DNA from: Casuarius casuarius
Lineage: Eukaryota; Chordata; Aves; Casuariiformes; Casuariidae
Assembly (NCBI GenBank): GCA_003342895.1
Contig: PTFA01000413.1
Span: 161,304 to 225,303, forward strand
Direction of reading: 5' to 3'
Length of the DNA: 64,000 nt
Under the pieces are notes generated by a model, which was not told the origin of the DNA, ran no database searches, and saw only the letters and a program-made list of their open reading frames with translations. A program made the position numbers and the translations under genes. Shown in pieces: positions 1-12,200 of the stretch. Each line of letters starts with the position of its first letter. Positions within the stretch are counted from its first letter, which is position 1.

Positions 1-504
1 TGCCACNGCTGTTAGAAGCTGCCACATCAATGGGAGGAGCAGCATTACTTGGAGGAAACGTGGCTGTCGCAAAAAGGGGCTGTAGCAGACCATTTCCTGG
101 TTCGGCATTTTTAGTATTCAGACAAAATCATCAGCANTGGACGGAGGGCATCTTCCACAGCAGGGCTGTTGTGGTGGGAGCAGAAATGCCGATGCTCTAG
201 GAGTGTTCAGACTCGCATCTGTGTTACGTTCGAACTAGTATTTACCCTTTGCTTTGAAGGAAAATCAAAGTAGAAGTTTTTCGTTCTGGTATTGCTAACA
301 CTGTATTATTTATGTTCAGTTTACTCAGTAAACGATGTAAAATTCATTGGCATCAGTTAATAAGACTTCTGCATTCATTGGGGAGAATCTGCTAAGATTG
401 GTGTCATTTTATTTAGAACCTTAGAAAATACTTTCCTAAAAGACACTCACTGAAGGCTAGAGGATGGTGTAAGTCAGCGTGCTGTTAACCCGTTTGTGCT
501 TGGC
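1..504. other. non-coding, nothing recognised
   Basis: No open frame of note, no repeat family and no RNA gene is visible. Ambiguous bases stand at 7 and 137; after these there are none until 16927. Confidence 0.6.
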
Positions 505-640
505 TCTGCGCTATGTAAGAATGCAATCGGAGATGAAGAGTGAAGAGATCTGGGTTTAATTCCTTGCTCCTCACACTTTTCCCATGTGACCCTGAGCAAA
601 TCACTTACTCTTTTGATTCTGTCCGGAAAGTGGAGCGAGT
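505..640 (+). mobile_element. MIR SINE fragment, plus strand
   Basis: The stretch reads like the middle of a MIR element: a 'GATCTGGGTTTAATTCC' segment, then 'TGTGACCCTGAGCAAATCAC' at about 588-604, then a decayed 'tctgt..aaa' part. This is the tRNA-derived-to-core order expected in the plus orientation. It is seen directly as similarity to the well-known MIR pattern. The edges are approximate because the copy is old. Confidence 0.8.
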
Positions 641-2960
641 GGGGTTTTCCTGCCGCACAGGCACGCTGCAGGAGCGTCGTGTGCGTGGAGACTGGCGCGG
701 GGGGTCTGCAAAGCGTGCGAAGCAGGTAGGCAGATGCGCTGCTGCTCCTGCTCAGCAGCAGCTTCAGCAGCAAACAGATTTCTCAGCCTTTCCGCAGGAC
801 TGTAGGAAGTTAACATATTTTCTGCCTCCCCCTTACTTTCATTATAAAAATGAGCATAATTTTTTATCAACAATAGTTGTGCTAAATCTGTATGATTATT
901 TGTGTGTATTTGGAAAGTGGTTGCAGCTTGAAAGATAAAGCTGTGTGAGGATGTGAGAGAGTAACATTTCCTTTAATTTGGCTTACGGTAACGGCACACA
1001 CCCTGCATTCTCCTCCTTCCCCCGCCTCTGTCCCCATTGTTGTCCTAGGCTTCCTCCTAGCCCTGAAATCTATTCATGAGAAATGCTAATGTAGAGACAT
1101 ATTTAGAAAGAAATCAGCAGTCACAGGGCATCCAAACCGAACTCAACAGGGAAGATAATAAACAAAAATTAAGCCTTTTGCCAAGAAAAATAATTCAGCA
1201 ATAACTAACTCTTAACAATCAATTTTAACAATCAAGAAAGGGGACAATTCTATGCAAAAAGCAGGTGGCATCCACTCTGCGCTGTAGGATATGTAACTCC
1301 TTGTTTTCCCCAAGCAGCTCACATGACAATTCTGTCTCCCAGTTGGAAGAGGATTTCCCACACCATTTCACTCAGTTTTACAGGGCGCTGGATCACTGCC
1401 CCTGTCTCCTTGGGCTCCCTCCACCAGTGCTTTCTGGGGGTGTGCAGAGTGTCATACCAGAAGCGTTAACTTGTTAGCATTGGCCACTTGACATTAAGTC
1501 CATTTTCAGTGATAGTAAAACCATAAGGAAGAAGGGGAATTGTGCATTTACTTGGGATTTAAAGGGACATTGTCACAGCAAGAAACGTATGAGGAAGAAG
1601 AAAAATACAAAAGCCTTCTAGGTCTTGCTGCCACCAGCTTGTTAATTGAAGTGACTTAAAAACTGTGTGTAGTTTCCTTCACTTTTTATTCTGTGGCTTA
1701 CCTAGAGCATGGCCTTACACACAACTGAGGGTGTCCAGGAAGGTGTCCTTCTGTGGATCCAATTCCTTAACATGTATGGTGGGAATTTCTTGTCTATGCA
1801 TTTCATGGGGAACTGAAGCTTGGAGAGATTTAATGGCTATTTCAGAACCTGCTTACAGTCAGTGGAGGGACTGCTTTTGCTTTGGATCAGGCCCCCAGTG
1901 ACTCCTCTGCTGCTGTACAGGAAGTTGGAGCAGGGAATTGACCTTATCTCATCCAGCAGCCTGCTCTTAGCACAACAACATCTATCCCCTCTCTTTGAAG
2001 CCACGGGGAAATTTGGCCATCACATTAATTAGGTGGGATATTTCAAGTTCTTGAAAGAAGTTCTTTTGAACATCTGAAAAAGTTTGTACTGTTTAAATGA
2101 CATTTGGGCATATGGTGAGTTTCATGATCACCGTGATTTTCAACAGCCTGCTTGTGTAGGTAAGGAATCATTGCATTAGTGTATATATAGCTGGCCTTAG
2201 TTTTGCTGTCTATGTTATGAAAAGAAAATAGTAATATCAATCTGTAATGGTTTGGATTAACCACTCATATTTTATGAAGAAAGGAGGGCTTATAGGGAGA
2301 GTTATGATTATTTACTAAACCAGCTGATACAGCTGGAAGCAGTGGACAAGCTCTCAGACTCCGAGTCCTAGCAATCAGAAAATACAAAGTACCAAAAAAA
2401 TCTTAGGTGCTTCGTACTTCTGAGCATTGCTTCCAGAGGCTGAAAAAATGCCTCTTGGATCATGTAAATCATACCGTTCTCACTTAGCCATAGATCACTC
2501 CATCTACTCTGTTAACATAACATGTTCCTACTTGTTTCACCCCACGCTCTTTTTATTAAGCGCTATACCCTTGTGGGATTGTGTGGGTTGAGATACGATC
2601 AAAATGGTATGTTAGACTGTGGCATCAAAACAAACATGAGTCATAGAAACAAACGTATGTAGCAGGTAATAAATGTTTATAAGAGCATTTTTACTTTAAA
2701 AAATCTTTGGGGTATGGAATTAATTTAAACTTTTTGTTGCTTGCCTTTACAGAAAAGAGAAAATTATCCAAATATGCTCTGCGAAGCATTAGTGATCAAT
2801 AACTTACTGATAGCTGAGAAAGTCTTCTTGAAAAGGTAATAGGTTCTTGGTTTGAGGTTGCTGACGCTGGTTTTCCAGTGAAGTTACCAGCGCTTTAGTC
2901 TTGCGTAGGAGTCCCATGGTCGATAGAGAAGTGAGAAAAGGTCCTTTCCTTATCGTCAGT
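641..2960. other. AT-rich non-coding stretch, no gene
   Basis: A small CpG-containing patch at about 640-730 follows the MIR copy. Open frames here (up to 132 codons, at 540-938) run through the SINE and resemble no protein. A short phrase near 1850-1895 ('GGATCAGGCCC') recalls the ends of old sauropsid repeats, but too little is left to call it. Confidence 0.55.
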
Positions 2961-2984
2961 TTGAAAGGACCTTAGCGTGTCTCA

Positions 2985-3260
2985 TCAGCTAACGCCCTTC
3001 TGTGCTTGCTGTTGCTTGGACCCCCAGCTCTGGTGTTCCCGGCAGAGAGGTCCCGTTTGCGCCCTGGCCGCGGGGGGAATTCTGCTGCCCTCGTGTGCCG
3101 AGCCTCTTCGCTCGGCCTTGGCGGTGGGTGGGAGATGCTGCCGTGGGCAGCAGAGCTGGGAGCTCCCGCAAGGGCAGCTTTCTCGTCTCTGACTCCGGCA
3201 GGTCGGTGGCACCTCGCGGTTGAACAAAAGGGGCTCGGGAGCATGGAGCGATCGCGCAGA
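2985..3260. other. GC-rich, CpG-containing islet
   Basis: This 275-base patch is clearly richer in G, C and CpG than its AT-rich neighbours, most strongly at 3045-3130. Six overlapping frames stay open on both strands for 71-117 codons, as expected when stops are rare in GC-rich DNA. No protein family, TATA box or splice pattern supports an exon. It may be a small CpG islet or an unmethylated regulatory patch. Confidence 0.5.
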
Positions 3261-4259
3261 GTGATCGGAGCATCTGTTGAATAGCTTCTACCTTTAAACT
3301 TTCTCTTGCTGCTGTTAAAACCCGCTCACCCTGTGTACTCACTGCGATGCTCCCATACGTGTTGTGCTGTATATCTAAGTGAAAGACGAGTATCTCCCTA
3401 ATGCTTTCTCGCAGGTGGGAGACCTTTCTCCCAGGAGGCTGGCTCTTCTTTTCGTACTCACCATTGGCGTTAAGCCTTAGTCATCAGCCTGTAGCCTCGT
3501 TACTGAGCATCCTTTCTCTTGTGTGCCCTTTTCCTCTGATGGTGTTAGTAAATGCTTGTAATCTTATTAATATTTGTACATAAATAAATCCTATTTTAGC
3601 AAAACAGAGGCATAGTGGTGAGTGCTAGCCCTCACGGACCCAAAGTATGCTGTCTGCGTGCGACAGTGGTGCATGCGGTGTCAAGAGTGGCAGATCTCAT
3701 TTTGCTGAAATAATGCTAACTTACATTATTTTGTGTGAGATTACAGAGAAAGATTGTGATGTTTTATTACACTGTCAATCAGCTGGTAGCCTAGCTGTCG
3801 TCTGAGTGCTGAACCCTCTGCCTCCTTCCTCCCCAAACAAAGCAAATGGAAAACCACACAGTTTTAGAAGGTGTTTATCATAAAATGTATGGAGCATGGT
3901 GACACCTTCAAATGGAACAGAAAACACATGTCAAATCAGCTCTATTGTGAAGTAAAAAGAGCAGGTGGATTTCATGAATATATATGTCTATTTGCTGGGC
4001 ATGGAAGATTTTTCTAAAAATGAAGATGGGAGTAATTCAGAGCAAAATAGGTGGCAATTGAATGAATTTCTTTAGAACAGAAGTTTTTATTGGAGAAACG
4101 TAATAATTAGCTTCTGCAACCCATAGCTGCAGACACTGACTCTTCGGCTAATGAAAGATGCGGCGGATATTGGCTGCAAAAGAATACAGAAAAATTACAG
4201 ACACTGACAAAAGGGTGTATTTTTCATTTACTAACTTTTTTCTCCTCTGGATATTCCCT
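3261..4259. other. non-coding, nothing recognised
   Basis: AT-rich sequence without recognisable genes or repeats. The part from 4080 to 4200 is rich in homeobox-like ATTA cores and may belong with the block that follows. Confidence 0.5.
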
Positions 4260-4600
4260 TGAATTACCTTGTTTTGTTTACAAGAGATTTGGGGGGCGGG
4301 GGAGGGTGGCACATGGCATGCATGGGCAATTACTTTACATGCTCATTTCAATCATAATCCATTCAGAATGATAAAAATGAAATCAAATGTAATTTATAAT
4401 CTAGAACATTGCAGCTCGAGCTTTTTAAACATTACAGCTGCAATGTGGTTTGACATAATCCCTTACAATCATCCAAGCTCTTTTAAAGCCAAAACCAAAA
4501 CACATTTATCCATAAGTGACAATTACATCTGCATTTTTTCTTCTGGAAATATGGTGTATTATTACGGCTTTGGAGGTAATCTTATGTAAGTAGTGGTCGC
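4260..4600. promoter_or_regulatory. candidate conserved non-coding element (enhancer-like)
   Basis: The block is AT-rich but complex, with many short homeodomain-type cores (GCAATTAC, GTAATTTATAAT, CAATTACA), an E-box-like ACAGCTGC and a GGCATGCATG segment, and no repeat signature. Vertebrate developmental enhancers often look like this. A 106-codon frame (4269-4589) is open across it but has no family features. This is inference from texture only; conservation was not measured. Confidence 0.35.
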
Positions 4601-5476
4601 TGGTTGCACGTACGCCTTTTGTTTCCAGCCCCGCACCTATCCTGAACCTGTTTCATGGACTAGGCTTTTGATTAATGCTGATAATCAATATGAGATAATG
4701 TGCTGTTGTTAGATAGTTAAAACCTTCGAGCGGTTTCAAGCATAGCCCGTTCTAGTGGCTGTCTTGTTACTGTCGTGGGGATGTCGGTGTTCGAAGTGAC
4801 ACCGGCTGGTAGCTGCGCTGTGGAGGTGTTAGGATGCGAGGGCCATTTGAGTCTGTGTTTGCCAGCAAACCACGAGGCAGCACGAGCTGGTCGTGTATCC
4901 TTTCCCCGAGGCGCACGGGGAGGGCAGTTCTCCTAAACCTGGCGTGGAGTGTAATTTCTTAGTTACTGATCTGTTTTATTTCCAGAAAGCCCGCTGTGAC
5001 GGGATCCCGGTGGCCCGGTGCTGAAGTGCATCTGCAGCAGGTTTCTGAGCACGCTGCTGCCAACCCGGTTTCTGTTGTGTCCACAGAAGCTGATCTCTTC
5101 TGGGTGGTTAATTGCCGTTATCTTTTCTACTCTGTTACAATCAGAAGCGTCTGGTTGTTTTCCATGGTTTTGTAAAACATTGCAGCATTATTCACTTTGG
5201 CAAAGAGCGGCCGGGTGTGCTACCAGGTTCCAGAGTTGGCCGTCGTTGGAAGGAGGCTCCAGTTTCGGCAGGCGTTGGATCGCGCGCGAGCGTCCTGCTC
5301 GCTGTGCTGTGCAGCGGCAGCTGGAAGGTCTGCTCGCGTCGTCGTGCGGCTTCCTGTCTCTCGTTCTTGACGTGGCCGCGTCTCAGTCCCAGTACACTCT
5401 TCAGAGTTGGGCAGAAATTGGAAATTCCCTCTTTGAGGTTTGAAATTTGCCTTAGTTCCATGCTGAGACAAGCTGT
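4601..5476. other. non-coding with CpG-rich patch at 5225-5395
   Basis: CpG dinucleotides cluster at 5270-5395, including a run of alternating CG at 5280-5290. Overlapping frames on both strands (up to 146 codons) are open through it but match nothing. I see no TATA box or exon structure. Confidence 0.5.
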
Positions 5477-5496
5477 CCCCCTCCCCCCCCCCCCCC
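5477..5496. repeat. poly-C tract (C14 at 5483-5496)
   Basis: A cytosine run broken by one T. On the minus strand it is a G run able to form a G-quadruplex. Such tracts are error-prone to sequence, so the length may be inexact. Confidence 0.9.
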
Positions 5497-7277
5497 ACTG
5501 TAAATTATTCAGGAAGAAAAATGTTTTGCATTTTGTTTGGGGGTGTGTGTAGGGGGGGGAAGGTATAACCTTTTTTGTGGAGTAACTAATCCCTTTAAGG
5601 GACATAGCAGAGGATCAGAGCTCCCTGGCTGGGCCTGAAGATGCCAGTGTTGATGGGATGAGGAAAGCTGAGTGGGAAAGGAGAAAGCAGAAACGACCAA
5701 GGTGGGAAAATACCAAGCAGTAGGTCCGTGATACTAGGTAAAAGGAGTGGCCTAAAGTGTGTATTCTTGGTATTGCCAGCCTCAAGATACTAAAATATCT
5801 TGAGTCGGATGTTCCAAAACAATGATTTGTTTTTCTGAAAAGACCGTGAGTTCTTGTTCTTTGTTTTGAGTTTCAATTTTCTGCTACTCTTTCTAGCGTA
5901 TCAGAGACGTATCATTAAATGTTGGGAGACGGCCCAGGGATGCTGCAACTGGTCTCATCCTTCACATCTGTTGATCCGAATGATGCTGCTTTCCAGAGTC
6001 CAAACCAAACCTGTTTTTCTGGGCATTATTACATATTCACAGCCCTCTGTGCTAGTTCTGCTCCATTAATTCTGGTCCTGGCCCCTTCCTCAGTGCTGCC
6101 TCTCAGCCTGCTCCAGGGTCACCAGCATCACTTTTCTAGGCCCTGCCGCTTCCAGCCTCACTCCACTTTCCCTCTGCAGCTCATCTGGTCTCTTCCCATA
6201 GCCCCCTCCTCCCCAGAGCCTACAGCTATCCCCCAGGTCTGCCCTTGGTGCTCCTCTCTGACCCTCTTTGGGTTTTGTCTGCAGCCTTAGCAAGGTCTGC
6301 TGCAGAAGAGGTCCTTTTGTCCTTCCTTTTTCTGGCCTGTTCCTAAAAGAGAGTCCAGGAATAAAGAGCTTTCCCTACCGCTTTTGCATGTTGACAAAAA
6401 GTGGAGTGGAGCTGATGTGCTGCTTGTCCCAGGAGGTATGGAGAAGTGGGGCATGCAGACAAAAGGAAGGCTTCAGAGGATTTAAATAGAGCTACAGAGC
6501 AGCTAACTATCTAAGGAAGGAATGGGAAAAATCTGATAGGTTTTTGGATTCAGGCGTGCATTGGGCAGCAGAACTCTGTTTATAGGGGTGAAAAATAAGA
6601 CAGCCTGACAGCAGTTAGTCGAGAAAAGAGACGGGATTTCTTTACTTAAAAGGCTGAGATGGGCCCAATGTTAGCATCACTATTTTTAGCAAAGAGGAAG
6701 TAAAAAAGGGAAGAAGATCTTGAAAAGTGCATGGAATTGTGTCACTGTATTCTGTAACACAATACAGTGGCATTCAAAATGTAGTTGTTTCAAAGCAAAG
6801 CATTCAGATGAAATAAAATTGTAATAGAATCTGTCTAACTTTGCAAGCTGCTTCGCTTTTGATGAAACGATCTGTTCTGACTGGATTCCTTTGTCCAACT
6901 CTATACTAAATTTATCTGATAATATTGATGCTATCAGTTGGCCTTATTGCCACTTCCTGCACCATCTTTGCTGTTAATAAGTGTATTTTTTGCAGAATGT
7001 AACACAGCATAAGCCAGTAAGAATGATTGAATAGGAAAGGAGACAGAAATAAACTTCACCTGGTATTATAACCCATGTTTTCTAGGTTCCCACATGGTGT
7101 GCTTAACTTTCTAATTTGATCATACTTTTGTATTCTGAATATTGTATGATGTGGTTTACCCAAACCTAAAAATAGAACGAGATCTAAATTAAGTGTATGT
7201 ATCATAGCATTTGAACTAGTTCAATCTGAAGTCTCTCTGTTTTAGCTCATGGCATAGTGTGCTTTTGTAATGCTTAC
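5497..7277. other. non-coding; pyrimidine-rich tract at 6060-6292
   Basis: From about 6060 to 6292 the plus strand is strongly C/T-rich and ends in TTTTGTCTGCAG, which looks like a polypyrimidine tract plus 3' splice acceptor. No coding exon of known type follows. The 123-codon frame at 5919-6290 is a low-complexity product of this composition. The rest is AT-rich and featureless. Confidence 0.5.
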
Positions 7278-7296
7278 TTTTTTTTGGGGGGGGGGG
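7278..7296. repeat. T8-G11 homopolymer pair
   Basis: Eight T followed directly by eleven G. A simple repeat with likely length error. Confidence 0.9.
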
Positions 7297-8239
7297 TTAT
7301 GAGAGAAATATGAGAGAGTAAGTCCTAAATGATTTGGTAAAAGGCCTAAGTAATTTAAAAATTGTAGTTCTCTGGAAATTATAGGTGGTAAAACCATGTC
7401 CCCCTAAGGTGTCAGTATAAAATGAAGATGGTAGTTCAAATGACCTAGGCATTTTTGCCTTTTTTTGAATATCTGTAGAACTGCAATTGTTTGTACAAGT
7501 GCATAATTTGACTGCGTATGTGTAGAAAACATTGAAATTGAGATATTTTTAGTCCAAATACAGTAACTTAATGCACTTTTTTTTGTGTATAGAAAGGGAT
7601 GTCACCTTGAGGATGGTATCAAATGGGCTGAGCGTAGTAAGTTAGGTGTTGAAACACAGAGCCATTGTGAAACACTTCTGAGGGGGAGATTGGGAGGACA
7701 AATGAATCTACGCAAACCAACTTTTGCTCTGTTCTGTTGGAAGGTATGCAGATACTTGTGGATGAAGATATTTCCTTCCTTGCTGAGGTAGTACATCGCA
7801 TTTTCTTGTTTATTCCTTCGTTTCAAAATCAATACTCTGCCCACAGTTTCAGTTTCCTTATCCACTCTATCTTATCTGCTATTTTTGCGGAGTTGGACAA
7901 CAAGTTCAGCAATGAGCAGTATTTACAATGCAGAAATTTGTAACAATATGGCTTTGGATGAGTATTCCAAAATAACTTCATGTGATTTTAATGAATCAGT
8001 TTCAGGGTGGTGACTCTTATTTAAGAGATGCTCCTGAAGCCTTGATACATTGACTTCCTCTGTACCTGTGCTTAATATCATAGTGAAGAATCCCCAGAAA
8101 ACAGCATTTGGGAGGATTTTATTTGTATTTTGTTGTTGCTGTTACAAATTGTAGAGAAGCCCCTAATTATCTCACCTGAGACCTGTTATAATAGGTGCTA
8201 TATGATCATTCCAGAAAGACAACACAGAGGAGACAAAGG
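7297..8239. other. non-coding, nothing recognised
   Basis: AT-rich sequence. Short frames of 60-87 codons on both strands around 7585-7943 overlap each other and show no family features. Confidence 0.55.
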
Positions 8240-8390
8240 AGTTTTCTTATCACTATTTTATAGATGGGAACACAGGCACAAAAAGATTGCGAATTGTCCA
8301 GGTCATTCAAGAAAAACACTGCAGAGTTTGGAGATAACCTAAGATCTCTGGAGTTCTCAGTGCCTCAAACCAACAGTCTTCCTTGATCAT
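8240..8390 (-). mobile_element. MIR SINE fragment, minus strand
   Basis: The plus strand reads as the reverse complement of MIR: 'ATTTTATAGATGGGAACACAG' in place of the usual 'TTTTACAGATGGGGAAACTGAG', then a 'gattgcgaattgtccaggtcattcaagaaa' part matching the 'gtgacttgcccaaggtcacacag' segment, then the 'ctctggagttctcagtgcctcaaacc' tRNA-derived part. The order and spacing agree over about 150 bases, so the family call is fairly secure. The ends are approximate. Confidence 0.8.
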
Positions 8391-9126
8391 TTGTAACAAA
8401 ACACAGAAATAACAGTGTTAGTATCAAGTTTAATTCATGTCATTATTTTCCCAGAAGTATTTAGGAGGAGAAGACTCAGATAGAGAATGCGCGTTAAAGA
8501 AAGAAAAGAGGTGGAAGGCAATAGGGTATTATATCCGCCTCAAAATATGGAGGCCTTGTTTTGAGAAAATATTTCTTGTTCATCACAGTTACAGCATTCT
8601 GCTGTTTGTAGATGCAGAATTTAATTGTTAGAATCATTAGATTATTAGAATTTGATGAAAGTAAAGGCCTTTTTTATATGTCTCCAAAAGCAACGTTCCA
8701 TTGCTTTTTTAACCGTTCTCTCGTTGTATAATCTGGGACACAAGATGCATGTTTGTGAAATGTGGTGCTTTGGAAGAGGTTCCTGTGATGGCAGAGTTCA
8801 TGCTGACACCACAACTGGAAGTTTTTTAGCTATGTCAGCACAGACCTGAGACTAGCCTAATAAGCTTTATTCACAGGCTGACTTATGAGCTTGGGCACAG
8901 CATCAAACCAGTGCTGCTTTTGGACTTGAATTGGCATCTCTGCAACATTGCTCTGCAGGAGCTGATGCCCTTGAGGACATCCCTGCACTGTGCTTCATTG
9001 CACAGAGCAGACGTGTTTGCTGTTTCTTCTCAGCTCATGCATTGGGTGGGTGAGATAGAGCCAGTATCTTTTCAGAGGCTACGTCTAGTTTGGCAATAAA
9101 CTTTTCAGCCTCTATTCATAGTGTGT
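8391..9126. other. non-coding, nothing recognised
   Basis: No gene, RNA or repeat recognised. Frames of 62-65 codons lack family features. Confidence 0.55.
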
Positions 9127-9210
9127 GGCCCAGTTTTGAAGAGGTGCTGAGTACCTGCATCTCTAATTGAGGACAGTGAAGATGCAGATGCTCAGTGCAC
9201 CTCAACATAG
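9127..9210. repeat. ancient palindromic interspersed repeat
   Basis: Left arm 9141-9162 (GAGGTGCTGAGTACCTGCATCT) and right arm 9180-9203 are imperfect inverted copies, joined by a short AT-containing centre. The layout (GGCC..TTTTGAAGAGGTGCTGAG..CTCAG..CACCTC) is that of a palindromic repeat very common in turtles, crocodilians and birds. I do not know its database name. This copy has two extra bases in the right arm and is inactive. Confidence 0.65.
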
Positions 9211-10539
9211 TTTATTCATTTAATCAGTCTTTGCCAATTTTTAGTACTCCGCTTCCCAGAACTGCCTATCTGACAGGTCTGGACTTATTTGCGATCCACA
9301 CCTTTGAAGATCATTAACACTGCTGACTAGACGTGTGGGATTAGAGGTGGGTATTTAATAAGAGTGCTTTTGTTTCTCCATGCCGTTTGGGGGCTGGGAT
9401 GAAACATGATTTAGAAACTTGGATTTTGAAAGATTATGTATGTAAAACCGGTCTCTCTGCATACATTAGGGGGTTGTTTGAAGAACAAATGACTTCCATC
9501 TCTATGCCCAAGTCTATGACAGATTAAACTGAAAGCGCTACCTTGCTTTAATGTGTTTTGTCTGACTAACGGCTGACTAAATGCATATGAACAAATACCT
9601 TGGGACCTTGCTATTTAATTTTTTAGGTACTGGTTTAAGTAAATTTATATTTAACCTGTTTCTGTCTAATAGTTTTCTCTCTGGATGGGGTTTAAGCCAG
9701 CTAAATTTGCCTTAAGATTTACTAAGAGTGGATGGACTAACTGAAGAATGCTAATTTTGAAATGATCTTGATTTGATGCTTCAGAATCATGATTAGGGTA
9801 ATTTCTTCAAGGATAACATGCTCTCATGTATTTTATGTTTATGTAGAAGCATAAGGAATAAGAACCAAGCAGTAGAGAGTGGAGATGCTAAAAGGTGAAT
9901 TTGTCAGAAGACACTTATGTTGTTTGACATGTGCCATTCAGACGGTTGACAACTTTTGTCTTTCCAGACTGATTCTGTTTTACCTTGCTTTTCAAAAATA
10001 GAAATATTTTTTGAAAACAGAGTTGGTAGAAAGTGGAAGATTCTCTTGAAGGATGTTTTCTAGATCCATTTCTTTAAATCTTGTTTTCAGAATGTGTGTC
10101 AGAACGTCTTACTTGCTGTTGGGGGAGTCCATATCTACAAAATACTATCTTTGCTACTTCAATACAGCAAGACATAGCTGACACCACTCAGATAAATTTA
10201 AAGACTGATTTTTTTTCCCCATAAATGGGACAAATTTTATGACCTATCTCCCCACTGTTTTAAAACACACATTCTGGAGGTTCCAAGCTGGCTGTGCTTG
10301 GGTCTCATCTGAGCTTCTACACCGTGAATAAGATACGGAGCAACCTATGATAAAATATTAATGAGCAGTAGTCACACTATCCACAGGCATAGATCACACA
10401 GCCCACGTTAGTGGTTAGAACTACACACATCTAAAACAGATGCCTTTTTCATCATTGTCTCTGTGTTACTCTTCTCTGGGGATATAAAATAACATTTAAG
10501 AATCCTCCCAAGGGTGCATTCATGGAGCAGATAAGACAA
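9211..10539. other. AT-rich non-coding stretch, no gene
   Basis: Nothing recognisable on either strand. Only short open frames occur. Confidence 0.55.
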
Positions 10540-10690
10540 TTTCTTCAGCTAGATTGCAGCTGTAATTCTTTTCAATTGTAATTGCCGGCTGGAGAGGTGC
10601 CTGCAGGCCAGAGCAATGCTGTTCTTTACATTAGCTTCTTTGAAAAGAAAAGGAAATAGAAACCTGGTGATTGTTTCTAAGGGTTTTTTT
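10540..10690. promoter_or_regulatory. candidate small conserved element
   Basis: A compact group of motif-like words (GCAGCTGTAATT, TTCAATTGTAATTG) combines an E-box and paired homeodomain cores within about 50 bases. No repeat signature is visible. The call rests on texture alone. Confidence 0.25.
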
Positions 10691-12163
10691 TTTCCAGGTG
10701 TCGCCATGTGAACTCAAAAGACCAAAGCATTTTAGTAAAACACAAAATCCAAAAAATAATAAAAAGGAATCCATGGCTTCCTCCTGTGGCAGTCTCTTTT
10801 GGGTTACGTACTGGTGTTAGAAAAAGCTGTCCCACATTTGAAAGCCTGTGTTGCAGTCAACTCCTCCTCATCACAGTCTGTTCTAGATGAGTGTCTAGAA
10901 GATAGCAGTCTTCTTCCCTTAACTGCTCCTTTATTTCTGTGTTGCTTTGTTTGTGGCAAAGGATGAAATGTTCTCTCTCAAAACACTCTGACATCTGGCA
11001 AGGCTTGGGGAAGGAAGTCCTCTGCCAAAGCAAGTCCCTACGCAAAAGCTGCAGAGGACTTATTATTTTTACTTTTTTGTCCTGAGAAAATCTGAGACAA
11101 TGGAGTCATAGTGCAAGTGCTGTTCCAAAAGGTGGCAGTTTGCGTAAGGACAAACGGAATCTGATAAATTAATGTTGTGCAACGTAACCGTACCTGACTC
11201 AGTGAAACCCCACTGCTGCGAGCTGACTTGGTGCAGGTGCAGAGATCTGTGCCAGTCCTAAGGCAGAGCTGAGACTGGGGAGAGTTTACTAAAAATCTGG
11301 CCAAGTATAATATATATTAATTCTGCACTTGCTGAAGGATAGCTCTGTAGCTTAATGCCGTATCGTACGGTGTTTTCAGGCGATCTGTAGTGGAAGATAA
11401 TCAGCTGCAAGCTGCAGTGCTGGGGCTGAAGAGCACTTCGTAGTGCTGAGCATCGAGAGGGGAAGGGCCGGGCTGGCGCGTAGCCACCCGCGGCTTGCGA
11501 GGAGCATGTGCTCAAGTGGGGGACTGGAAGTCCCCGTAGCTCTTCACGTAATAAATCAACATCTGCCTTGTGGACTTCGCTTGAGCAGTTCCCGAGATCA
11601 CTGACGTGTCCTTAGGCTGGGTGCTGGCTTCACTGGGTAAATTTGCGTTGGCTGATCAGAGCTGTCCACTCTGGCCTTCGAGTCTGAACGTGTGTGAGAC
11701 TCCTTCAGAAGTCCAAAGAGAAGCCCAGAATTAGGCTCCTTAATAAATGACTCATTTTCAAGAATATCGAGCGTTTGTCTTTCCCATTGAAGCCAGTGAG
11801 GACTTTTGGCAGTCTGCCCGATTTAAATGTGGCTTTCAAAATATTTACACAGGTTTCTATTTTTAATAATCTTGATCTTTATTCTTGTAACTTTTATATT
11901 AACTATTCTATATTCTGTAATTCTATATTAAAAAACCCACACTTTGAGATCAATTTAAAAACTGCTGATTTGACAGAATCTGTTTTCCCCATAACACTGC
12001 GTATCTGAGTGTGGTTAAATCCACCGGCCTAGTCCTGGAATTTCACTCCAAGCATGATGCAGCCAGCCTTGGGTTCATTAATCTCCAAATACATTTTCCT
12101 TGAAAAACGAGTCTACATAAATTTTAGAGCTCAAAAATACAATTCAGCTCTGAAAAGAGCCCG
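10691..12163. other. non-coding, nothing recognised
   Basis: Small frames (60-88 codons) on both strands at 10708-11515 overlap and match nothing. A CpG-bearing patch lies at 11440-11500. The part from 11775 to 12008 is very AT-rich. Confidence 0.55.
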
Positions 12164-12200
12164 AGTGGTTTGAGAAATTCACACAAGTAGTTTGAGAAAT
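12164..12200. repeat. short direct repeat, 15 bp x2
   Basis: AGTGGTTTGAGAAAT (12164-12178) recurs as AGTAGTTTGAGAAAT (12186-12200) with one difference and a 22-base period. Probably a local duplication. Confidence 0.8.

Noticed and set aside
5017..5027. Half of a REST/NRSF site (GGTGCTGAAG)
   Set aside because: The partner half-site GCTGTCC is missing at the required spacing.
7784..7793. TGAGGTAGTA, the first ten bases of let-7
   Set aside because: The match stops there (CATCG follows) and no complementary arm lies within hairpin distance on either side.
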